A DNA stretch of 64,000 bases. Origin: Hyphomonas sp. (GTDB taxonomy: Bacteria; Pseudomonadota; Alphaproteobacteria; Caulobacterales; Hyphomonadaceae). The position numbers were made by a program, and so were the translations under genes. The first letter of the stretch is position 1. Every line of letters begins with the position of its first letter. The stretch is taken from contig NZ_PNMA01000004.1 in the NCBI RefSeq assembly GCF_013823385.1, forward strand, positions 122,661 through 186,660, in the 5' to 3' direction. Positions 63,916 through 64,000 of this stretch are shown in pieces. Under the pieces are notes generated by a model, which was not told the origin of the DNA, searched no databases, and saw only the letters and a list, made by a program, of their open reading frames with translations.

Positions 63916-64000
63916 CCGCCCTATCCAACACATCCCGCCCCCTCCGCCCCCAAAATCCCCAATCCCCACAACGCCTTAAAAATAAATCCCCCAATCCTTG

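Overview
The window is about 64 kb of GC-rich, densely packed chromosomal DNA from an alphaproteobacterium. The most likely family is Hyphomonadaceae (Hyphomonas-like) in the Caulobacterales/Rhodobacterales area. The support is a ChpT-type histidine phosphotransferase, the alphaproteobacterial core order lysC-ptsP ... prfA-prmC-DUF4167 ... clpB, a RodZ-like gene next to ispG, and many Ala-rich lipoproteins with LAAC/LSAC lipoboxes. No tRNA, rRNA, prophage, transposase gene or CRISPR array was seen, and the family assignment is inference from gene content only.

Layout. 1-11.7 kb: the 5' part of a PLP-dependent ornithine/lysine decarboxylase (reverse, cut by the window edge), a PstS-like phosphate-binding lipoprotein, a GT4 glycosyltransferase, bifunctional PutA, two lipoproteins, a coupled pair of hotdog thioesterases, an FMO-type monooxygenase overlapping an M23 lipoprotein, and a DUF6498 membrane protein. 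11.7-20.4 kb: PAS-GGDEF cyclase, TRIC-family channel, TetR regulator, alpha/beta hydrolase plus quinone oxidoreductase, a repeat-rich patch (16.5-17.35 kb), M20 peptidase and MFS transporter. 20.4-38.4 kb is mostly core: DUF924-ubiG, lysC-ptsP, rodZ-ispG, prfA-retropepsin-prmC, DUF4167 and clpB. It is interrupted by small accessory blocks: DUF1254/DUF1214, a CE15-like esterase, MAPEG, and a MarR-controlled membrane protein. 38.4-48.6 kb: a HigBA-like toxin-antitoxin pair, two LytM/M23 envelope peptidases, a YdbH-YnbE-YdbL intermembrane operon, and a signalling cluster (ChpT, single-domain response regulator, CheR). 48.6-64 kb: an orphan HEAT-repeat protein, mnmA, carB-greA-ELM1-like, several lipoproteins and periplasmic proteins, two TetR regulators with clear palindromic operators, metallo-beta-lactamase and M48 hydrolases, and an aromatic/aspartate aminotransferase followed by a terminal repeat.

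How genes work together. The envelope is a recurring theme: three M23 peptidases, YdbH/YnbE/YdbL, M48, RodZ and many lipoproteins. Translation is another, with PrfA and its methylase PrmC, MnmA and GreA. Several neighbours are translationally coupled by ATGA, TGATG, TAATG or GTGA overlaps.

The least explained signals are non-coding. Two intergenic arrays carry TGTCC at about 10-bp steps (13.6 and 46.2 kb). A TTGGAG array with the same step size has an inverted degenerate copy (16.5/17.05 kb). There are two copies of a MITE-like composite element, an ornithine decarboxylase leader hairpin that buries its own Shine-Dalgarno sequence, a probably leaderless toxin promoter whose operator sits on the -10 box, and an orphan reverse-strand terminator suggesting an unannotated small RNA at 61.7-61.8 kb.
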